Counted from the stretch's first letter, positions 24,668 through 34,372 are shown. The stretch is 45,853 nucleotides of DNA from Candidatus Bathyarchaeota archaeon (GCA_026414485.1 JAOAIX010000011.1:19251-65103); one strand, 5' to 3'. Numbers and translations are program-made. The notes: generated by a model from the letters alone, not told the origin.

Positions 24668-25924
24668 TTACTTTAAAATTTTCAAGTTTGCCATCTTGGC
24701 TCGGTTGCCAAGAAAATGTTCTATTCGGATAAGCTCGTTTAGTTTGGCTATCCGTGCGCCTTCAACGACGCCTGTTTTAATTATGGGGCAACCAAATGCT
24801 ACCGCTAGATGAGCAATGTGCCAGTCGGTTGTGTCACCGCTACGGTGAGATATGACGCAGGCGTAGCCGTTTCGTTGTGCATTTTGGATTGTTTCTAAAG
24901 AGTCTGTTAGAGTTCCGATTTGGTTGACTTTTATGATTATCGCGTTTCCCGCACCCACTTTGATTCCTTGGCTTAAACGTTCATTGTTCGTGGTAAATAT
25001 GTCATCGCCGCAAATTAGACAGTTTTTGACCTGCTTGGTTAACGCAGCGAAACTTTTGAAGTCCTCTTCATGGAAAGCATCTTCTACATAGACAAGGTGG
25101 TATTTTTCTATGAGTTCTTTAACATATTCCAGTTGTTCTTCTGTGCCGCGTTTTTTTCCTTCATTTTTGTAGTCATACACTTGCTCTTTTTCATCCCAAA
25201 AAGAAGAAGCAGCGACGTCAACACCAAAGCCACAGTCAAAGCCCATTTCACTGCTGACTTCCTCGCAAGACTTAGCCATAAGTTCAAACGCGACGTCACC
25301 GTCGATGTTTGCTATCCACGCGCCTTCGTCGCTTTTACCTGTGGTGAACAGTTTATCTTTTTTCTTTAAGGCCTCACCAATTTTCTTGTGAATTTGCACG
25401 TTCGCAGTTACAGCCTCCAGAAAAGTCTCTGCGCCATAGGGAAGAGCGAGAAATTCTTGTATATCAGGGCTTTTGCCACGCGCGTGCTGACCACCAGATA
25501 TACAATTTCCAAGTGGGTAAGGTAGAACGTTGGCGGTGCTACCACCGAGGAACTGGAACAATAAAAGTCCATGTGAATTAGCAGCCGCTTCAGCAGTTGC
25601 AAGAGAAATGGCAAACGCTGTGTTTCCACCTATAACTTTGAAGTTGGTGGTGCCATCGATCTCGTGGAGAGTGCTGTCGATTTCTTCCTGATAGTCCGCG
25701 TTTAACCCCGCGATTTCAGGGGCTATGAGTTCGTCGACTTTTTTTACCGCTTGATCTACGCCACCATTAGGGTAGTATATAACTTCTGCTTTGCCCCGGC
25801 TTTTGCCTGCAGGGGCAGCAGCACGACCAAAACCTGAGGTGGTGATTACGTCAACTTCTATGGTTTCTTCTCCACGGTTATTGAAGACTTTTCTAGCTAT
25901 GAGGTCCTCGATTATCGATGACAC
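24668..25924 (-). CDS. eno: enolase
   Basis: 418-residue phosphopyruvate hydratase interconverting 2-phosphoglycerate and PEP. Metal-ligand regions are GVDVAASSF, YVEDAFHEEDF and CGDDIFTTN; the base Lys is in AIIIKVNQIGTL, and the signature is SHRSGDTTDWHIAHLAVAFG. The loop GGQHARGKSPDIQEFL and the C-terminal EGARIAKLNEL differ somewhat from bacterial enolases but occur in archaeal subgroups. Start is GTG 25924 with GAGG eight bases upstream. First gene of an operon with rpsB and memo; the rpoN/rpoK genes often upstream in archaea are absent here. Confidence 0.93.
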   Translation of the reverse strand: MSSIIEDLIARKVFNNRGEETIEVDVITTSGFGRAAAPAGKSRGKAEVIYYPNGGVDQAVKKVDELIAPEIAGLNADYQEEIDSTLHEIDGTTNFKVIGGNTAFAISLATAEAAANSHGLLLFQFLGGSTANVLPYPLGNCISGGQHARGKSPDIQEFLALPYGAETFLEAVTANVQIHKKIGEALKKKDKLFTTGKSDEGAWIANIDGDVAFELMAKSCEEVSSEMGFDCGFGVDVAASSFWDEKEQVYDYKNEGKKRGTEEQLEYVKELIEKYHLVYVEDAFHEEDFKSFAALTKQVKNCLICGDDIFTTNNERLSQGIKVGAGNAIIIKVNQIGTLTDSLETIQNAQRNGYACVISHRSGDTTDWHIAHLAVAFGCPIIKTGVVEGARIAKLNELIRIEHFLGNRAKMANLKILK

Positions 25925-26082
25925 GGCTTTTTCCTCAGGTGTCTAATAGCATATTTTTGCTCTTATTTTAGGTTTCGGAGAGTAAAACGTGCCGCTTAAC
26001 GTGGTTTTTGGCAGAAAATTAGGCATCACATGTTTATTTGGTTTCTGTAACAACAATTGTACAGGTTTCGGTCGCTTAAAAC

Positions 26083-27429
26083 TTATTGCTTCTGGAATTT
26101 AGCGACGAAAAAACCATTGCAGTGATGGATGTGTGGATACAGTCTTTGGCATTTGTCTAGCCCTCTCAGCCCAGGCAAGCCTATTTTAGGCTCAATCTCC
26201 GCCAGCCTGAATTCTGGGTGAAGGCTCAAAAAGCGTTCTACAATCAGTTCGTTCTCTTCAATGGTTATGCTACAGGTGTTGTAGGTAAGGGTGCCTCCTG
26301 AAGCGACGTTTTGAGCACAGCTATTAATCATCCGCCACTGAATTTCAGCCATTTTTTCGATGGATTTTTGACTTAGACGCCATTTAGCTGCGGGAAGTTT
26401 GGCGAAGACACCTGTGCTTGTACATGGCGGATCAAGAATCACTACATCTGCTTGCCTATTGAAGGGTAAAGGAACTTGGGCATCAGCTATAAGGGGTTCA
26501 GTTGTATTAACCCACATCCGCCTTACTTCTTGTCGCCAAGTTTTAATTCTTCGCCTAGAATAGTCGATGGCGTAAATGGAACCTTTGTTTTGCATCAACT
26601 GTGCAATATAGGTAGTTTTTGCACCTGGCGCCGCACAAATGTCAAACACGGTTGCTCCCAATTTTGGGTTGGCAGTTTCTGCAGCAAAACAACTGGCTTT
26701 GTCTTGAATAAAAAAGTTGCCAAGACGGAAGCTGTCAGTTTTTGTAATAGGGTTTTTGGAGCTGACAACCTTGAAGGCGTACCGTAAGGGTTCAACTTTC
26801 TCTACGGCTATGCCATCTGCAGCAAGTTTCTGTAAAAGTTCCTCTTGCGAGCCACGGAGCGTGTTTAGTCTTATGTAGGTGGGCGGTGGATGGAGGTTAC
26901 CTTTAAGAAAAACGACAGCTTCACTGCGACCGAAAAGGTTAAAGCAATACCTCACAAACCATGTGGGATGGAAAGTTTCTAAGGCCACCCGCTCTTCATC
27001 AGTGACTGCATCCAACAGGGGTTTTATTTGGCGGGTAAGTAAAAAACCAAGCACAGGCTCAACCTCCACCAATGTTTTCCAACCTAAAATTGCTCGACCC
27101 AGCTTGGCTATGTGCTTGGCTTCCTGCAGATCAATTTTACACCAGTTTTTGGCTACACGTGTTTGGTAAACGTACAGCCGCAAAAACGCTTGCAACCCCA
27201 GCGTTAACTCTTCGAGAGGTTTAGACGACAGTTGACTATTGATAAATTTGTCAATAAGATTTTTTCGTCTGACTGTTTCCACTACGAGAGCATAGCCTAA
27301 ACGTACAGCATCAGGATCCTGGACACCTAATTGTTTAACCACCCTGCTAAGAGCCATACGCTCGCTGAGTTTTTGCATCTCTATCCAACTTAGGGTCTCA
27401 ATTGCTATGGTCCAAGCGTCCTTTAACAA
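26083..27429 (-). CDS. RsmB/NOP2-family RNA m5C methyltransferase
   Basis: SAM-dependent RNA cytosine-5 methyltransferase, 448 residues. An N-terminal NusB-like helical domain (AWTIAIETLSWIEMQKLSE to about residue 130) precedes the catalytic domain: VFDICAAPGAKTTYIAQL binds SAM, VVILDPPCTSTGVF is motif IV and TYNTCSITIEENE carries the catalytic Cys. The target RNA is unknown; archaeal members act on tRNA or rRNA. An ATG at 27513 adds 28 residues (Cys-rich, not family-like) and would leave only 34 bp to the divergent polymerase gene. The TTG at 27429 sits about 33 bases after the TATA-like CTTATTAAAGG, so it is preferred. Confidence 0.8.
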   Translation of the reverse strand: MLKDAWTIAIETLSWIEMQKLSERMALSRVVKQLGVQDPDAVRLGYALVVETVRRKNLIDKFINSQLSSKPLEELTLGLQAFLRLYVYQTRVAKNWCKIDLQEAKHIAKLGRAILGWKTLVEVEPVLGFLLTRQIKPLLDAVTDEERVALETFHPTWFVRYCFNLFGRSEAVVFLKGNLHPPPTYIRLNTLRGSQEELLQKLAADGIAVEKVEPLRYAFKVVSSKNPITKTDSFRLGNFFIQDKASCFAAETANPKLGATVFDICAAPGAKTTYIAQLMQNKGSIYAIDYSRRRIKTWRQEVRRMWVNTTEPLIADAQVPLPFNRQADVVILDPPCTSTGVFAKLPAAKWRLSQKSIEKMAEIQWRMINSCAQNVASGGTLTYNTCSITIEENELIVERFLSLHPEFRLAEIEPKIGLPGLRGLDKCQRLYPHIHHCNGFFVAKFQKQ

Positions 27430-27547
27430 AGCAGATGCCCAAAGTAAACAGCAACAAACACCTTTAATAAGAATATGATATGTGTATCGTTCTCCGCTAA
27501 AGATTTTAGGCATACTTCAGTAAAAGGTAGAAAGGGAAAAAACAAGG

Positions 27548-30250
27548 ATGACGCAGACTAAAAGTTTAGATGCATGGCTTCCACAACCCAAAAAATCAGA
27601 GGAAAAAGAAAAATACAAAGTAGAAACACAAACACACCACAATGAACAAATAAGAAAGGAACACAAAAAAGAACAAAGACCTTTTCCACCAAAAGCGCCT
27701 GGAAATCTATCACAATCCTACTTCGTTTCAGCTACTTATGATGGACGCCAAAAGAAAGCAGTAGTTAAGCTTTACGAACCTAAAGAAGGCAAAATTTACT
27801 TCTGGTACGACAACACAGGACATAAACCGTACTGCTTAACCAATCTTTCACAGTTTGAACTGGAAAAAATGGAGAGGGTTACAACCCATGAAGGGTTTGA
27901 CCATTTTGAGCAAGTAGAGTTGTTTGATGCATTATCAGACAGAAAAGTGACTGTTACAAAAATCGTAGCAAATGACCCACTCGCCATAGGTGGTAAACCT
28001 CAGGGTAGTCTGCGTGAAATTATACCTGAAGAGCTTCCCAAGATATCGGACACACCGATGGCAGCAGAGGACGCAAAAGTTTGGGAAGCAAAAATCAAAT
28101 ATTACCAATCCTATATATATGACACACGTTATTTGCCAGGCATGATTTTTGAAGTTAAAAACGGAAACCTCGCCCAGGTTTGTATAGAAGACGCAGAAAA
28201 AGCAATCACAAACCTCAAATCCATCTTTCAAGGAGCAACAACAGAAGAGCTAGAATACATCGAAGAGTGGGCAAGACTTATAGAGTATCCTGCACCCAAG
28301 TTTCGCCGTGCTGCTATAGACATCGAAGTTTATGCCCCTATATCATCTCGTGTGCCTGATCCACGTGAAGCCGCATACCCTGTGGTATGTTGTTCTCTTT
28401 ATGCCTCAGATAACAAAAAGAGAGTATTGATGCTAAGACGCCAAGGCGTGAAGGTGGGAAACAAAACACTGCCAACTGATTTAGAATTGCAGTACTATGA
28501 AACTGAAGAAGACCTAATTAGGGGTATCTTTGAAATTCTCTGGGAATACCCGTTCGTTTTAACCTTCAACGGCGACGACTTTGACTTGCGGTACTTAGTT
28601 CACCGGGCCACGAACCTTGGAATAGAGAAACGAGAAATCCCCATAGAAATTGGCAGGCGGGTGAGCCTACTTAAATATGGTGTACACATTGATTTATACA
28701 AGTTCTTCTTTAACCGAGCCATCCAAATATATGCATTCAGCAACCGCTACCGCGACGTAACCCTAAACGACGTAGGCAAAGGTGTAATTGGCTTAGAAAA
28801 AATTGTTTGTGACAAAGGCATAGGGGACTTATCATACACCGAGTTAGCAGAATACTGTTTTCGAGACTCAGAGATTACCTTTAAACTCACAAATTTCGAA
28901 GACGAACTCTCAATGAAACTTATCCTAGTTTTAACTAGAATCAGCAGCATGCCCATGGAAGATGTCAGTCGCCAAGGAGTCTCCCGCTGGATAAGAAACT
29001 TTATGCACCGTGAACATCGCCATAAAAAAATGCTCATTCCTAACTCACAAGACATACTTATCCACAAAGGACAAACCGCAACCAAAGCCGTAATCAAAGG
29101 CAAAAAATATCAAGGCGCCATCGTCGTGGAACCAGTACCAGGCGTACATTTTAATGTTGCAGTTATGGATTTTCCCAGCCTTTACCCTTCTATCATTAAA
29201 GTTTGGAACCTGGGCTACCAATCCATCCTTTGCCCTCACGCTGAATGTAAAGGCAACATTATTCCAAATACGCCCCATTGGGTTTGCACCAAAAAACGTG
29301 CAATGGAAAGCCTCCTTATAGGTTCCCTTCGTGATTTACGCGTTCAATGGTACAAAAACAAAGCTAAAGACAAAACCCTCACAGAAGAACAGAGAAACTG
29401 GTACAAAGTAGCTCAAGGCGCTCTCAAAGTAATTCTGAATGCGAGTTACGGCGTTTTTGGCGCAGAAAGCTTTGACCTTTACTGCCCGCCGGTGGCGGAA
29501 GCTACTGCAGCCATAGGTAGGTTCTCGATAACTAAAATACTTGAAAGAGCCAAAACGTTAGGAATACAAGTTTTGTATGGAGACACCGACAGCTTGTTTT
29601 TGAAAAATCCTTCCAAAGCCCAAATTGAAGATTTAGCTCACTGGACTGAACAAGAACTCAAAATGGGCATAGATGTAGATAAAATGTACAGGTACGCCGT
29701 TTTCAGCAGTCGCAAGAAAAACTACCTCGGAGTCCTCGAAGATGGATCCGTAGACGTAAAAGGTTTAACGGGCAAGAAAAAACATATCCCAATTTTCATA
29801 AAAGACGCCTTTAACCAGATGAAAGACTGCCTTGCACAAGTCAAGACGCCTGCGGAATTCGAGAAAGCCAAAAAAGACATAGCAAACATCGTCCGGGACC
29901 GTTACACAAAGCTGAAACGTCGAGAGTGGGAAGATATGAGTGAACTTGCCTTCAGCGTCGTGCTAGGAGACGATCTGGAACGTTATACTAAAACTACGCC
30001 ACAACATGTGAAGGCAGCAAAAAGTTTGCAGCAAAGCGGTATAGAAGTGAGGGGAGGCGACCTCATACGCTTTGTTAAAACAACACGTGAGCCTCATGTG
30101 AAACCTGTAGAGTTGGCGACAAAAAACGAGGTGGATGTAGACAAGTATATTGCATATTTACACAGTACATTTGACCAGGTGCTTGATGCGTTGGGGTTAA
30201 GTTTTGATGAAATTATAGGGTTAACTAAACTTGAAAGATTTTTAGCATAA
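27548..30250 (+). CDS. polB: family B DNA polymerase
   Basis: 900-residue replicative-type polymerase with 3'-5' proofreading. Exonuclease motifs are IDIEVYA (D258, E260), TFNGDDFDLRYL and YCFRDSE (D440). Polymerase motifs are DFPSLYPSIIKVW (D541), LNASYGVFGAESF and YGDTDSLF (Y677, D679, D681), all intact. The N-terminus MTQTKSLDAWLPQP resembles a PCNA-interacting peptide. About 80 residues of Lys/Glu-rich linker follow it before the conserved N-terminal domain. Start ATG 27548 has AAGGG upstream. Its family place (B1 or B3) cannot be settled here. It runs against the convergent transferase gene with a gap of one base. Confidence 0.94.
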   Translation: MTQTKSLDAWLPQPKKSEEKEKYKVETQTHHNEQIRKEHKKEQRPFPPKAPGNLSQSYFVSATYDGRQKKAVVKLYEPKEGKIYFWYDNTGHKPYCLTNLSQFELEKMERVTTHEGFDHFEQVELFDALSDRKVTVTKIVANDPLAIGGKPQGSLREIIPEELPKISDTPMAAEDAKVWEAKIKYYQSYIYDTRYLPGMIFEVKNGNLAQVCIEDAEKAITNLKSIFQGATTEELEYIEEWARLIEYPAPKFRRAAIDIEVYAPISSRVPDPREAAYPVVCCSLYASDNKKRVLMLRRQGVKVGNKTLPTDLELQYYETEEDLIRGIFEILWEYPFVLTFNGDDFDLRYLVHRATNLGIEKREIPIEIGRRVSLLKYGVHIDLYKFFFNRAIQIYAFSNRYRDVTLNDVGKGVIGLEKIVCDKGIGDLSYTELAEYCFRDSEITFKLTNFEDELSMKLILVLTRISSMPMEDVSRQGVSRWIRNFMHREHRHKKMLIPNSQDILIHKGQTATKAVIKGKKYQGAIVVEPVPGVHFNVAVMDFPSLYPSIIKVWNLGYQSILCPHAECKGNIIPNTPHWVCTKKRAMESLLIGSLRDLRVQWYKNKAKDKTLTEEQRNWYKVAQGALKVILNASYGVFGAESFDLYCPPVAEATAAIGRFSITKILERAKTLGIQVLYGDTDSLFLKNPSKAQIEDLAHWTEQELKMGIDVDKMYRYAVFSSRKKNYLGVLEDGSVDVKGLTGKKKHIPIFIKDAFNQMKDCLAQVKTPAEFEKAKKDIANIVRDRYTKLKRREWEDMSELAFSVVLGDDLERYTKTTPQHVKAAKSLQQSGIEVRGGDLIRFVKTTREPHVKPVELATKNEVDVDKYIAYLHSTFDQVLDALGLSFDEIIGLTKLERFLA

Positions 30251-30251
30251 A

Positions 30252-31127
30252 TCAAATTGAAAAAATTTCAACACCTACTGCTATGGCTGTGAAAACTGCA
30301 ATAATTAACGAGATAATGGTGACCACTTGGCGCTCCGTTAAAGGTCGACGGTAAGTTAGTAAAGTCACAAGACTTCTTCGGTGGTCAGAAACCAGTTTTT
30401 TACCGTCAAAGGTAACGTTGGCTTTCTTACGGATAAAAAAGACAGACGATAAGATAAGAATAGAGTTGAAAACGTAGGGAATAACAGATATGAGCAGGCT
30501 AGATTTGAGATCAGTTAACACTGCAAAAGACGCAATGGTTAATCCTATCGCAAAAGAACCTGTATTGCCAACAAAAATTTTTCCTTGAAAGTTGAAAAAT
30601 GCAAGAATTAACCATATAATTAAAGGACCAATCATGAGGATTTGAAAAGTAGATGAAGACAGAACAGTTAATCCTATAAGGATTATAGCAGGACCAACCG
30701 TTTCTAAGCCGTTTAAGCCACCCAGCATATTTATGGTGTTGGTAATTACCATCACGATTAAAGGCACAACTATGAAGATATAGGCGTCGCCAAATTGCAC
30801 CGTTCCAAAAAGAGGTACTGAAATAGAAGTACGCATTTCAGGATTTGCTAAAACAAAATACATCAAAGGTAAAGCAGTAATCAAAGGCATAAAAGCTTTG
30901 TAACGCCATTTTAGGTCTATCCAGTCGTCCAACATACCCATGAAGCCGCCAAAGAGTATACAGACAGCCAAGGTTAATGGGGCTGAAACACCATCTGTTG
31001 TTTTGCCTACCCCCAAGAAGTAGGCCAAAAAAATGTAGATTGAAGCGAACAGCACATATATTACGCCTAAACCCCAAGGAACTAAGGGCTTTCCTGGTTT
31101 GTGCTGGTCAGGAACCTTGGGAAACAA
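30252..31127 (-). CDS. GlcNAc-1-phosphate transferase (GPT/MraY family)
   Basis: 291-residue integral membrane enzyme that by family knowledge attaches GlcNAc-1-phosphate to dolichyl phosphate, the first step of N-glycan assembly. It carries HKPGKPLVPWGLG, the catalytic Asp pair in GMLDDWIDLKW, and NMLGGLNGLETVG. Eight or nine hydrophobic helices are visible. Two oddities: the sequence starts directly at the KPGKP loop, so the first helix of homologues is missing, and the loop normally containing a conserved Asp reads VGNTGSF (Asn). The start is TTG 31127 with GGGTGG upstream; a stop (TGA) is in frame about 50 bases before. It begins 12 bases after the AglB stop. Confidence 0.8.
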   Translation of the reverse strand: MFPKVPDQHKPGKPLVPWGLGVIYVLFASIYIFLAYFLGVGKTTDGVSAPLTLAVCILFGGFMGMLDDWIDLKWRYKAFMPLITALPLMYFVLANPEMRTSISVPLFGTVQFGDAYIFIVVPLIVMVITNTINMLGGLNGLETVGPAIILIGLTVLSSSTFQILMIGPLIIWLILAFFNFQGKIFVGNTGSFAIGLTIASFAVLTDLKSSLLISVIPYVFNSILILSSVFFIRKKANVTFDGKKLVSDHRRSLVTLLTYRRPLTERQVVTIISLIIAVFTAIAVGVEIFSI

Positions 31128-31138
31128 AGTTTTCCACC

Positions 31139-33382
31139 CTAAGGCGTAGTTATAGAGGCGTTGTATTTTTCCCAGTCAATTTTGTATAGACAAACCAAAG
31201 GCAATAGAGTACCGTATTTTTGAGCTGCAGTAGTGGGGTCTACTTCTAAGCCTGCAATGTAGACAGGCGTGAAATACTCAAGGGTAGATGCAGTTTCTGT
31301 CATTGTAAAGCCGTATTTATCTGCCCACTGCTTCTCAGCGTTGCTCATAAGCTTGTATAGTGTAGAGTTCAAACCCATGTCGTTCCATTCTGTAACACCG
31401 CTTGTCATGTTGTAACCGAAGTCGGTTTTGTTGCTCCACTGGTAATCAGAGGTCATGTAGCCAGTGCTGAGGAATCGAGGTTTGGCATTGCCTGAAATAT
31501 CAGCCATCCAAACCCATTTTCCTTCATCGCCGTAACCTCCGAAGCGAACATTACCAGCTAGTTGGTTATTAGAAATTGGAAGTTGAAGCGTCACAAATAC
31601 AAGTATATAAGAGGCATCATAGTTCTTGAGCATTTTTAGAGACTGGCTTTCATTTGCCATCATGGAGTATGCCACATTTTCAATTTGGGTAGCATTAACA
31701 GTATTGTTATCACACAACGTCGTAACGTTACCAAGATAACCTATCCAGTTACCGTAGTCCCACCAGCTAGCAACAACATCAGTTTGGTTGAGGTTTGTGT
31801 TCATGTAAGCGACCATGTTTCGCCATTGCGGAACAGGTTCGTTAGCAGCTATGGGTAAACTTGATGCAGTAATGGCTATGGGGCTGTATGCCATGTTGTA
31901 AACCCGGGGCTCTCCACCAGTTTGAGGGGAGAAAGCAAAATTGGTAGCCAATAGCCCAAAAATCAGCAAGATGGCTATGACGCTGTATTCTTTGCCTACT
32001 CGGCTTAGACGCCGCTTAGACTTTGACACAGCTTGGGAAGTAGACTCGTGGATCAAAGTGTAAAAAGGCCTTAACAAGCCAAGAACACCATTTGAAACTA
32101 AGAGAGCGAACGCAGGAGCCAACAAAATAAGCAAACGAATCATAGAGCCAGCAAAATATAACGAAGACAAACCAAAAAGCACCAAAAAGACATTTCGGTT
32201 AGTTGGATTTTTAACAGTGAAGTACATACCCACCAAGAAGAACAGTATGCTAATGCCTAATTCATAGTACATGGAACCCCACGCTGAGATACGGTGCTCA
32301 GCTACGGATTCGATGAGAGGTTGAGCAGATCTCTGAAATGGATCAACTACTGAGATGAACTTACCTGCAATACTAGTTAAGTCTCCAAATACTGCTACGC
32401 CGACTACACCGCCGACCAAAATGGCAAGAAAAGCCACTGAAAGTATAGTCTTGGTTCGCATGGTTATGTTGGTTCGCAGAATTTCAGCTAAACAAAGAAC
32501 CACAAATACAGCAGCAACTGGCAGTATAGCGCCTGACATCAGATAGCGCGGAGAAAGAAGCGGGACGTTTATGGTAGCGAATAATCCTAAACCAAAGGTT
32601 ATGCTGTATACCATCAGAAGTCGTTGGTTGTAGCGTTTAATTAAAACTAAGACAAAAACATAAACAGCAATTAGGTCAATCAAAAAGTAGGCCGCACCCC
32701 AACCAGCACTAAAATAGAAGAGGGCTGCAGCTGAACCCAAAGAATACAGCACCATCGACCTGAAAGACCGATTGAAATCAATGGCACGCATAAACATAAA
32801 AATGAACAATAAGAGAGCAAGCACACCAACGGTTTCCGTATCGAAAAATCCCAGAGAAGACCGTTGAATGTAAGAAGGCATTAAAGCCAAAATGAGAGCG
32901 GATAGTAACCCTACAGTTTTTCCACCCATATCTTTACCTACAAAATACATTACCAAAACGGCAAGTGTACCTAGCAATGGAGCCATTAATGAGCAGAAGG
33001 ACATTAAGTCAATGCTTACACCTAACCCCGAGATGATGTTGTAAAGTACTGCGGCGGTCATAGGCAAGGAAGGAAAAGACTGAGACATGTCAAGCCCATC
33101 TGGATAAAATTGCTGGGTATTTATCCATGGAGGCGAATAAGGCGATAGTAAACCATCATTGACCATCTTACTAGTTAAAGAATACTGATAGTAAGGGTCA
33201 AATTCGTTAAGCCATAAACTGCCTGATGGGATCTCCCAGCGCATAGGCAAAATACGTATTGTGAATGCGATAAACAAAATCAACAATAGGGCCGTGATAG
33301 TTAAGATAGATGCGTGGTTTACTGAAACACGCAATTTTCCCGTACCTTTTAGTCCTCTTGACAGGGCCTCTTTGATCGTCAT
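31139..33382 (-). CDS. aglB: oligosaccharyltransferase AglB (STT3)
   Basis: 747-residue STT3-type oligosaccharyltransferase that moves a lipid-linked glycan to Asn in N-x-S/T sequons. The N-terminal half has about 11-13 hydrophobic helices, with an acidic EFDPYYQY early in the first external loop holding metal. The extracytoplasmic domain carries WWDYGNW (W540-G544), which reads the sequon. Numerous NxT/S sites in the C-terminal domain may be self-modified. Start ATG 33382 has GATGG upstream. Two copies of ATGCCATCT occur 25 bases apart upstream of it. Followed by the lipid GlcNAc-phosphate transferase. Confidence 0.92.
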   Translation of the reverse strand: MTIKEALSRGLKGTGKLRVSVNHASILTITALLLILFIAFTIRILPMRWEIPSGSLWLNEFDPYYQYSLTSKMVNDGLLSPYSPPWINTQQFYPDGLDMSQSFPSLPMTAAVLYNIISGLGVSIDLMSFCSLMAPLLGTLAVLVMYFVGKDMGGKTVGLLSALILALMPSYIQRSSLGFFDTETVGVLALLLFIFMFMRAIDFNRSFRSMVLYSLGSAAALFYFSAGWGAAYFLIDLIAVYVFVLVLIKRYNQRLLMVYSITFGLGLFATINVPLLSPRYLMSGAILPVAAVFVVLCLAEILRTNITMRTKTILSVAFLAILVGGVVGVAVFGDLTSIAGKFISVVDPFQRSAQPLIESVAEHRISAWGSMYYELGISILFFLVGMYFTVKNPTNRNVFLVLFGLSSLYFAGSMIRLLILLAPAFALLVSNGVLGLLRPFYTLIHESTSQAVSKSKRRLSRVGKEYSVIAILLIFGLLATNFAFSPQTGGEPRVYNMAYSPIAITASSLPIAANEPVPQWRNMVAYMNTNLNQTDVVASWWDYGNWIGYLGNVTTLCDNNTVNATQIENVAYSMMANESQSLKMLKNYDASYILVFVTLQLPISNNQLAGNVRFGGYGDEGKWVWMADISGNAKPRFLSTGYMTSDYQWSNKTDFGYNMTSGVTEWNDMGLNSTLYKLMSNAEKQWADKYGFTMTETASTLEYFTPVYIAGLEVDPTTAAQKYGTLLPLVCLYKIDWEKYNASITTP

Positions 33383-33499
33383 TTATGCCATCTCTCACAC
33401 AGATTGATCATGCCATCTATTTATTTTTGCGGTTATTGGGTTATATCATAAAGCCATTCATATATGCCTTTTCCAAAAGGTAAAGCCATAGGGCAGGCG

Positions 33500-34167
33500 T
33501 TACGTGGCTTTTACGGTACATAAAATAACCCAAGGGTTTAAGCTGGGAAGCCGATTCAGCCTGAAAAGCCGTTCAACACAAGCGAAAAAAGGAACTAGTC
33601 GGTTGTTGGACATTCTGCCGAAAGGCAACCAATTGCAGCCCATTTTTTTAATTGTTTGAAGCCCTGTGTTTCTCACACTCTTAACCACTTGTTTATAGGA
33701 GCGCGTGTAGGATTTATGTTGGAATCTTCAAAATTTTGACTTGAAACTTGATTTATTGCCGAATGAAAAAATAAAAAATGAATCATATTTCATGATTCAG
33801 GAGCATTCGCTAAAAGCCATATCTAAGTCAGCAATGTAATCTAGAACTTCTATCATAAAGACGGCATCTACGAGTTGAGGTTGCAAAGGAATATGTTTTG
33901 CATCAGCTAAAATTACGTTAACAGTTTTATTTTTTTGTTTCAGTCTCTTCAAACCGTAAAGATCAATGTCTACACCGACAACTGTAACGTCCTTTTTGCG
34001 GCTAAAACAGAGAACCGGTCGGCTTCTGTGCCGACTTCAACAATAAGAGAGAGTTTTTCGATGTCAACACAATCAAAAATGAAGCCGGTTTCTACCTTGG
34101 TCAAATACGTACCTACACGCGTTTTCGCAGCTTTTTCACAGTGTGTTTCTTCAATGGGTGTTGTCAT
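33500..34167 (-). pseudogene. class I SAM-dependent methyltransferase, broken
   Basis: A methyltransferase of roughly 220 residues is spread over this stretch. The first part (33990-34167) runs MTTPIEETHCEKAAKTRVG ... LIVEVGTEADRFSVLA (SAM motif I). At a five-A run (plus-strand T5, 33993-33997) the frame shifts by one; adding an A restores KKDVTVVGVDIDLYGLKRL. That second frame runs through DAVFMIEVLDYIADL, then TGA at 33797-33799 (after SECS), then SFGNKSSFKSKF, a second TGA at 33728-33730, then YKQVVKSVRNTGLQTI and CNWLPFGRMSNNRLVP to the stop at 33500. Both TGA codons fit CGA (Arg) to TGA changes. Three lesions make a pseudogene likely. Confidence 0.75.
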
Positions 34168-34174
34168 ACTGCAG

Positions 34175-34372
34175 TCACGACTTTGCAGGTTTCACTTCAA
34201 CGTCAACGGGCAACAGAGAAAGTTTTCTACCACAATTAGGACACTTGCCTTCATGCTGGTGAAGGATTTCGTCTGGAGGTTTAAGCTCAGCACCTTCGTA
34301 TAATATGTGGCGGCATTCATGACATACAACACGCTGCGGCACCCAATCGCCCTCTCCGAAGAAAAAGGACAC
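34175..34372 (-). CDS. small zinc ribbon protein
   Basis: 65-residue protein with CHEC and CPNC pairs 28-30 residues apart, enough to bind one zinc, a form common to archaeal small proteins of unknown function. The opening FFFGEGDWVPQRVV and the middle EGAELKPPDEILHQHEG appear conserved-looking. Start is GTG 34372; no ribosome site is seen, but a TATA-like AAGATATAAC about 25 bases upstream fits a leaderless message. It lies next to the broken methyltransferase and divergent from topA. Function unknown. Confidence 0.65.
   Translation of the reverse strand: MSFFFGEGDWVPQRVVCHECRHILYEGAELKPPDEILHQHEGKCPNCGRKLSLLPVDVEVKPAKS

Noticed and set aside
33500-33688. 62-residue minus-strand ORF as a separate small gene
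   Set aside because: Its sequence continues the same frame as the upstream methyltransferase fragment and looks like the C-terminal end of that family, so it is part of the pseudogene.
33728-33799. In-frame TGA codons as selenocysteine or recoded UGA
   Set aside because: Both fit CGA-to-TGA mutation, a frameshift is also present, and TGA ends normal genes here (for example rrp42).
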